Below, one piece after another: positions 4,999 to 6,309 of a DNA stretch of 6,309 nt (positions are counted from its first letter, which is position 1; each line of letters opens with the position of its first letter). The stretch comes from Lysobacteraceae bacterium (GTDB lineage Bacteria > Pseudomonadota > Gammaproteobacteria > Xanthomonadales > Wenzhouxiangellaceae). Where the stretch lies: positions 1 to 6,309 of the forward strand of contig JAIVHD010000090.1 of assembly GCA_020201235.1 (NCBI GenBank), written 5' to 3'. Both the position numbers and the translations under genes were made by a program. The notes under the pieces are model-generated. The model worked only from the letters and a program-made list of their open reading frames with translations. It ran no database searches and had not been told where the DNA came from.

Positions 4999-6309
4999 TC
5001 GAAAGCCGTGATCGCAACGGCAACACCACGACCTACGTGTACGACGATGCCGGAAGATTGCTGACCATTACCGACCCGGTCGGCCTGCAGACGACTTTTT
5101 CGTACTTCGCCGGGGTGCTGTCCAGCATCACCGACCCGGCCGGGCGCGCCACCGGCTTCGAGCATGATGCCTTCGGCAACCTGAGCCGCATTATCGAGCC
5201 GGACGGTGCCATCAAGACCTTCAGTTACGATGAAGACAAAGGCCGCATGCTGTCGCGCACCGACCAGCGCGGGTTTACGACGGAGTACCAATACAACCAG
5301 TTCGGCCGCCTGGAGGCGGCTTTTCGACCGGATGGCTCGAACCCGATCAGCCGTGCCACCGGCGTCGTGGGGCTGGTCGATCAGTCCGCCGGCAACGGCA
5401 CCGACGAAAGCCCGGCCCAGGCCGTACTCAGTGAAAACGTCGAGGCCTTCGTGTTCGACGGCAACGGTAACCTGACCCGCTTCAAGACCGATCAGCGGGG
5501 CCGAATCACCGAGCGCATCGATGCCGTCGGGCGGACCATCCGCACCGATCGAGATGAAGACAGCAATCCGACCCGCACCGTCCGCACCGACGGCTCGGAA
5601 GTGGTGCGCACCTTTGATGACCGCGGCAACGTGCTGAGCGAGACCGAGTTGGCCAATGACGCAACCACCAGCTGGACCTACGACGCGCTCGACCAGGTCA
5701 CGTCGGTCACGGATCCGAGAGGACACACCACCTCCTTCGAGCGCGATGCCAGAGGTAATCTGACCCGCATCGTCAATCCGCTGGGCCATGAAACGATCAT
5801 GGAATACAACGCCCAGGGCCTGATGACCCGGCGAGTCGGTCCGACCGGGCTGCAAACGGTGCTGGAATACAACGAGCAGGGCCTGGTCACCGCCCGCACC
5901 GAAACTGCGGCCGACGACCCGGATAATCCGCGCGTGACGACATTCGCATACACCGCGTTCGGCGAACCGGCAACGATCACGACGCCTACAGGTACCATTC
6001 AGAACTTCGCCTACGACGCCGAAGGCCGCCCGATCGAAATCACCGACAACCTCGGCCAGCGCGTGGCGATGACGTACGACACTGCCGGTAATCTCGTCCG
6101 AACAGAAACGCGTGCCCCCGACGGCAGCCTGGTCACCCTCCAGCAACAGACCTATGACGAACAGAATCGTCTCCTGGAAACCCGTAGCCCGCACACCGAC
6201 ACGCTCGACTCGGTCACACAGTTTGCCTACGACGGCGAGGGCAACCAGACCGGCCTCATTGACCCGAACGGACGGATCACCGTGCGCGAATACGACCCGG
6301 TCGACCGGC
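4887..6309 (+). CDS. RHS/YD-repeat protein, C-terminal part after frameshift (runs off window end)
   Basis: The frame is open from the break to the last base (474 codons) with no stop. It opens with TPEGDFSTL, a phrase that stands just before YD arrays in this family, then RDRNGNTTTYVYDDAGRLLTI. At least 17 YD-type repeats follow, each about 20 residues with the pattern G-x3-x-(F/Y)-x-Y/H-D-x2-G-x-L-x3-x-D-P-x-G. A spacer at about 5332-5445 interrupts the array after the RPDGS motif, as in relatives I know. YD repeats wrap into a large hollow beta shell in RHS, Tc-toxin and teneurin proteins. The RHS core and the variable C-terminus would lie beyond 6309. No good start exists for independent translation. 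A TTG at 4995 overlaps the TGA of the first frame, a GTG is at 5037, and the first ATG (5247) lies inside repeats with no clear ribosome site. I read this as the separated second half of the gene starting at 2545, not as its own gene. Confidence 0.8.
   Translation, partial: MLITPEGDFSTLTTTANGFERSFSDGRLKIFDASGLLIESRDRNGNTTTYVYDDAGRLLTITDPVGLQTTFSYFAGVLSSITDPAGRATGFEHDAFGNLSRIIEPDGAIKTFSYDEDKGRMLSRTDQRGFTTEYQYNQFGRLEAAFRPDGSNPISRATGVVGLVDQSAGNGTDESPAQAVLSENVEAFVFDGNGNLTRFKTDQRGRITERIDAVGRTIRTDRDEDSNPTRTVRTDGSEVVRTFDDRGNVLSETELANDATTSWTYDALDQVTSVTDPRGHTTSFERDARGNLTRIVNPLGHETIMEYNAQGLMTRRVGPTGLQTVLEYNEQGLVTARTETAADDPDNPRVTTFAYTAFGEPATITTPTGTIQNFAYDAEGRPIEITDNLGQRVAMTYDTAGNLVRTETRAPDGSLVTLQQQTYDEQNRLLETRSPHTDTLDSVTQFAYDGEGNQTGLIDPNGRITVREYDPVDR
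5007..6309 (+). repeat. YD-repeat (RHS) array, open at right edge
   Basis: About 17 to 18 degenerate protein-level repeats can be read, among them TYVYDDAGRLLTITDPVG, GFEHDAFGNLSRIIEPDG, SWTYDALDQVTSVTDPRG, SFERDARGNLTRIVNPLG, NFAYDAEGRPIEITDNLG and QFAYDGEGNQTGLIDPNG. The nucleotide copies are not identical, so recent expansion is not indicated. The array continues past the window. Confidence 0.85.

Noticed and set aside
4845..6194. Long minus-strand open frame (449 codons) opposite the YD array
   Set aside because: It is a shadow of the YD coding frame in GC-rich DNA. It has no domain-like pattern beyond mirrored repeats, and the plus-strand reading is unambiguous RHS.

Overview
The window is GC-rich bacterial DNA, with G or C favoured at third codon positions. 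It holds three consecutive plus-strand genes for large exported proteins and no convincing gene on the minus strand. The style (Sec signal peptides, Ig-like and YD-repeat proteins, clear purine-rich ribosome binding sites) fits a free-living Gram-negative bacterium with a big secretome. A gammaproteobacterium or deltaproteobacterium-like lineage is my guess, and the window has no taxonomic marker to settle it.

Layout: (1) Positions 1-908 are the 3' end of a gene for a protein built of tandem IPT/TIG-like Ig-fold domains. (2) A 99-bp gap carries the ribosome binding site of the next gene. (3) Positions 1008-2462 encode a 484-residue secreted protein with a conserved beta-type N-terminal domain, a very glycine-rich centre and a beta-rich C-terminal domain. 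(4) An 82-bp gap holds a 12-bp-stem hairpin without a T-tract. (5) From 2545 to the window end lies a large RHS/YD-repeat gene. It encodes a signal peptide, three putative Ig (He_PIG/cadherin-like) domains, a carboxypeptidase-regulatory-like domain, a large beta module, the lead-in of the YD shell and at least 17 YD-type repeats.

The RHS gene is broken in this sequence. The first reading frame (2545-4998) matches the family until about position 4886. The YD-repeat frame then continues in the -1 frame to the window end without a stop. From family knowledge, a conserved stretch that normally separates these two parts (including a PFGAGW-type motif) is also absent. The simplest reading is a frame-disrupting deletion of a few hundred bases, although an assembly or sequencing error remains possible.

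The three genes point the same way, have short gaps and all look secreted, so they are probably one transcription unit for a cell-surface or extracellular system: an Ig-domain protein, a glycine-rich solenoid-like protein and a YD-shell protein of the polymorphic RHS type. The RHS core and variable C-terminus, which would show whether a toxin is carried, lie beyond the right edge.
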